From NCBI GenBank assembly GCA_020440935.1, contig JAGRNC010000110.1:1-7818 (forward strand): a stretch of 7,818 bases of DNA. Reading direction: 5' to 3'. The DNA comes from Leptospiraceae bacterium (GTDB lineage Bacteria; Spirochaetota; Leptospiria; Leptospirales; Leptonemataceae). A program made the position numbers and the translations under genes. Each line of letters starts with the position of its first letter. Position 1 is the stretch's first letter. Of this stretch, positions 6,546 through 7,818 are shown piece by piece. Below the pieces are notes generated by a model. It worked only from the letters and a program-made list of their open reading frames with translations. It was not told the origin of the DNA and made no database searches.

Positions 6546-6959
6546 ATGAAACGGTGGCTTGTTCTTACCGTAGTTTTGGCCTGCGCCCTCCTGATGGTAG
6601 GCGGGCTGGTCTATGCCCATTTCGTAGCCTTCGCCGGTCTTCAACTCGAGGAGTGCGCGCTAGGCCAGGCGAAAGTGGAGGACCGGCAGTTTTACAGCAA
6701 TTTTAAAAGCAGCGGCGGCTGGATCACCTATTCGCTGGATCGGCCCGGCAAAGCCAGTTTGCGACGCACGGAATCGGTAAGCGACAGTATCTATCTATTA
6801 TACAAACATTCGCGGTCGGTGCCCGTCTGTATCGACGGTGATGCGGTGTGGATCCATCGGCCCGGGCCCGATTATATTGCAATGGCGAAAGTCGCAATCA
6901 CCGATTTACTTCTATTGGCCTGTTTTGTATATGTCTGGTGGAAGGCTCGTTCGCTGTAG
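6546..6959 (+). CDS. Small hypothetical protein with a membrane span at each end
   Basis: A 137-residue protein I do not recognise. An N-terminal hydrophobic span (about 4-29, after MKR) and a C-terminal span (about 113-132, ending WWKARSL) bracket a polar domain of about 80 residues. That domain is predicted to face outside, given positive charges at both cytoplasmic ends. The middle part looks like beta-rich sequence, with ITYSLDRPGKASLRR (60-74), VPVCIDGD (92-99) and AVWIHRPG (100-107). Two cysteines, Cys38 and Cys94, lie in it and could form a disulphide. The two-span, beta-middle architecture recalls DUF3592-type proteins, but no motif settles it. The gene starts 32 bases after the catalase-related gene on the same strand, so cotranscription is likely. 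The ATG lacks a good ribosome-binding site, leaving the start less certain. Confidence 0.68.
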   Translation: MKRWLVLTVVLACALLMVGGLVYAHFVAFAGLQLEECALGQAKVEDRQFYSNFKSSGGWITYSLDRPGKASLRRTESVSDSIYLLYKHSRSVPVCIDGDAVWIHRPGPDYIAMAKVAITDLLLLACFVYVWWKARSL

Positions 6960-6977
6960 CCAGTTCCAATCGGCTGC

Positions 6978-7818
6978 CTAGCCCGCCGCTACCATCGGGA
7001 ATTTTAGATAGAACCGGGTACCGCTTTCATCGCTATCAAAATGGATGGTGCCATTGCCCTTCTGAACTGACTTTTTCACCAGATACAACCCCAGACCCGA
7101 TCCCGAGTTGGTGGTTGGATGAAACCTGGAGAACATCTCAAATACATGCGATTGCTGCGAGGTGGGGATTCCAATCCCGTTGTCCGAGACTTGAACGTAG
7201 AAGCTTTCGTTGTCGCTAAACGTGGTGATCCGCACCCAGGAATCGCGATTCTCCGAATGGTATTTTATGGCATTGGAGACCAGGTTATCCAGAATCTCTT
7301 CGATCAAATTTGCAGAAAGTCGCGGCACTCTATGGTGCTGGCAGTCCCAATGAAGATCGATGGATTCCTTTTCTAGAGTATGACCGTATCGATTATTGAG
7401 ACGATCTTTAAGCTGGTCCAGGTCCAGCGGCTTGATCGGTTCTGGCCGATCGTCGCTATTGAGGGCGCTGGAAATGATATCGTCGGTGTACAATAGTAAT
7501 TGCCTGGCCACGCTTTCCATAAGTTCCAGAGTCTGCAGGTGCTTGGGAGGATCGTCTAATTGCATCTTACTTAGCTCCAGCAAACCCTGAACATTCCCCA
7601 TAGGAGAGCGTATGTCATGCGCGATGCGATAAGCAAAATCCTGCAGCTCTTTGTTCTTGGAGCGCAGCCGATCCATAATCGCATTTCTATCTGTAATATC
7701 AACAATGGAACAAATAACAAAGGTTGCGCCGTCCCGGTCCACGGGCCGCAGGCCTATTTCCAGCGGAATGCGACTGCCATCTCTGGCAATGCCAAAAAGG
7801 TCCCGGCCGCGTCCCATG
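6978..7818 (-). CDS. PAS-domain sensor histidine kinase (N-terminal part outside window)
   Basis: The C-terminal 280 codons of a sensor kinase whose 5' part lies beyond the right edge. The Met at 7815-7817 is internal to a PAS domain, not the start. Counting from that Met, residues 1-45 are the end of the PAS fold (GRDLFGIARDGSRIPLEIGL, then VDITDR). HisKA follows with the phosphoacceptor His67 in AHDIRSP. The HATPase domain carries an N box (EEILDNLVSNAIKYH, Asn182 coordinating Mg-ATP), a G1 box (DNGIGIP), an F box (VFEMFSRF) and a G2 box (GSGLGLYLVKKS). All catalytic boxes are intact. There is no receiver domain at the C-terminus, so a separate response regulator is expected; none is in the window. 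The TAG stop is 18 bases from the convergent small membrane protein gene, with no clear terminator between. The signal is unknown. Confidence 0.93.
   Translation of the reverse strand, partial: MGRGRDLFGIARDGSRIPLEIGLRPVDRDGATFVICSIVDITDRNAIMDRLRSKNKELQDFAYRIAHDIRSPMGNVQGLLELSKMQLDDPPKHLQTLELMESVARQLLLYTDDIISSALNSDDRPEPIKPLDLDQLKDRLNNRYGHTLEKESIDLHWDCQHHRVPRLSANLIEEILDNLVSNAIKYHSENRDSWVRITTFSDNESFYVQVSDNGIGIPTSQQSHVFEMFSRFHPTTNSGSGLGLYLVKKSVQKGNGTIHFDSDESGTRFYLKFPMVAAG

Noticed and set aside
6957..6990. Bidirectional terminator between the convergent genes
   Set aside because: Only 4-bp complementary arms (AGCC/GGCT, TAGC/GCTA) are present and there are no T-runs on either strand.
1..7818. 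Phage, transposon, CRISPR or toxin-antitoxin content
   Set aside because: No transposase, integrase, terminal repeats, spaced direct repeats or toxin-antitoxin pair is visible; the small peptidase-like gene resembles some phage-encoded proteins but stands alone.

Overview
The window looks like ordinary bacterial chromosome with a G+C content slightly above half. Envelope features suggest a Gram-negative or otherwise diderm host: an apparently exported Ntn-hydrolase acylase, a six-span chemoreceptor and a PAS histidine kinase. I cannot fix the taxon. The six-span chemoreceptor and the base composition would suit a Leptospira-like spirochaete, but three GCGATCGC octamers are a cyanobacteria-like trait, so this stays open. 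No rRNA, tRNA, CRISPR array, insertion sequence or phage structural gene is visible.

Layout. From the left edge to 985, on the minus strand, lies a site-2-type M50 metalloprotease with CBS domains; its C-terminus is outside the window. A divergent intergenic region of about 170 bases separates it from a plus-strand penicillin-acylase-family Ntn hydrolase (about 1158-3341). After a gap of about 100 bases comes a chemoreceptor-like protein with six membrane spans (3440-4987). It shares one base (TGATG) with a small papain/C39-like peptidase homologue (4987-5379). After 147 bases carrying two inverted repeats come a compact catalase-related haem protein (5527-6513) and a small protein with a membrane span at each end (6546-6959). 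The right edge is the minus-strand 3' part of a PAS-HisKA-HATPase kinase (6978 to beyond the window), convergent with the previous gene and 18 bases from it.

How the genes may work together. The only pair the sequence ties firmly together is the chemoreceptor and the peptidase-like protein, which look translationally coupled. This is also the least ordinary part of the window. The receptor's normally near-invariant hairpin tip lacks one residue and has Lys where Glu is usual. The partner has Ala where I expect the nucleophilic Cys of its family, while the putative His and Asp are kept. The rest looks like a row of independent housekeeping or accessory genes: membrane proteolysis, amide hydrolysis in the envelope, peroxide or haem chemistry, and signal transduction.
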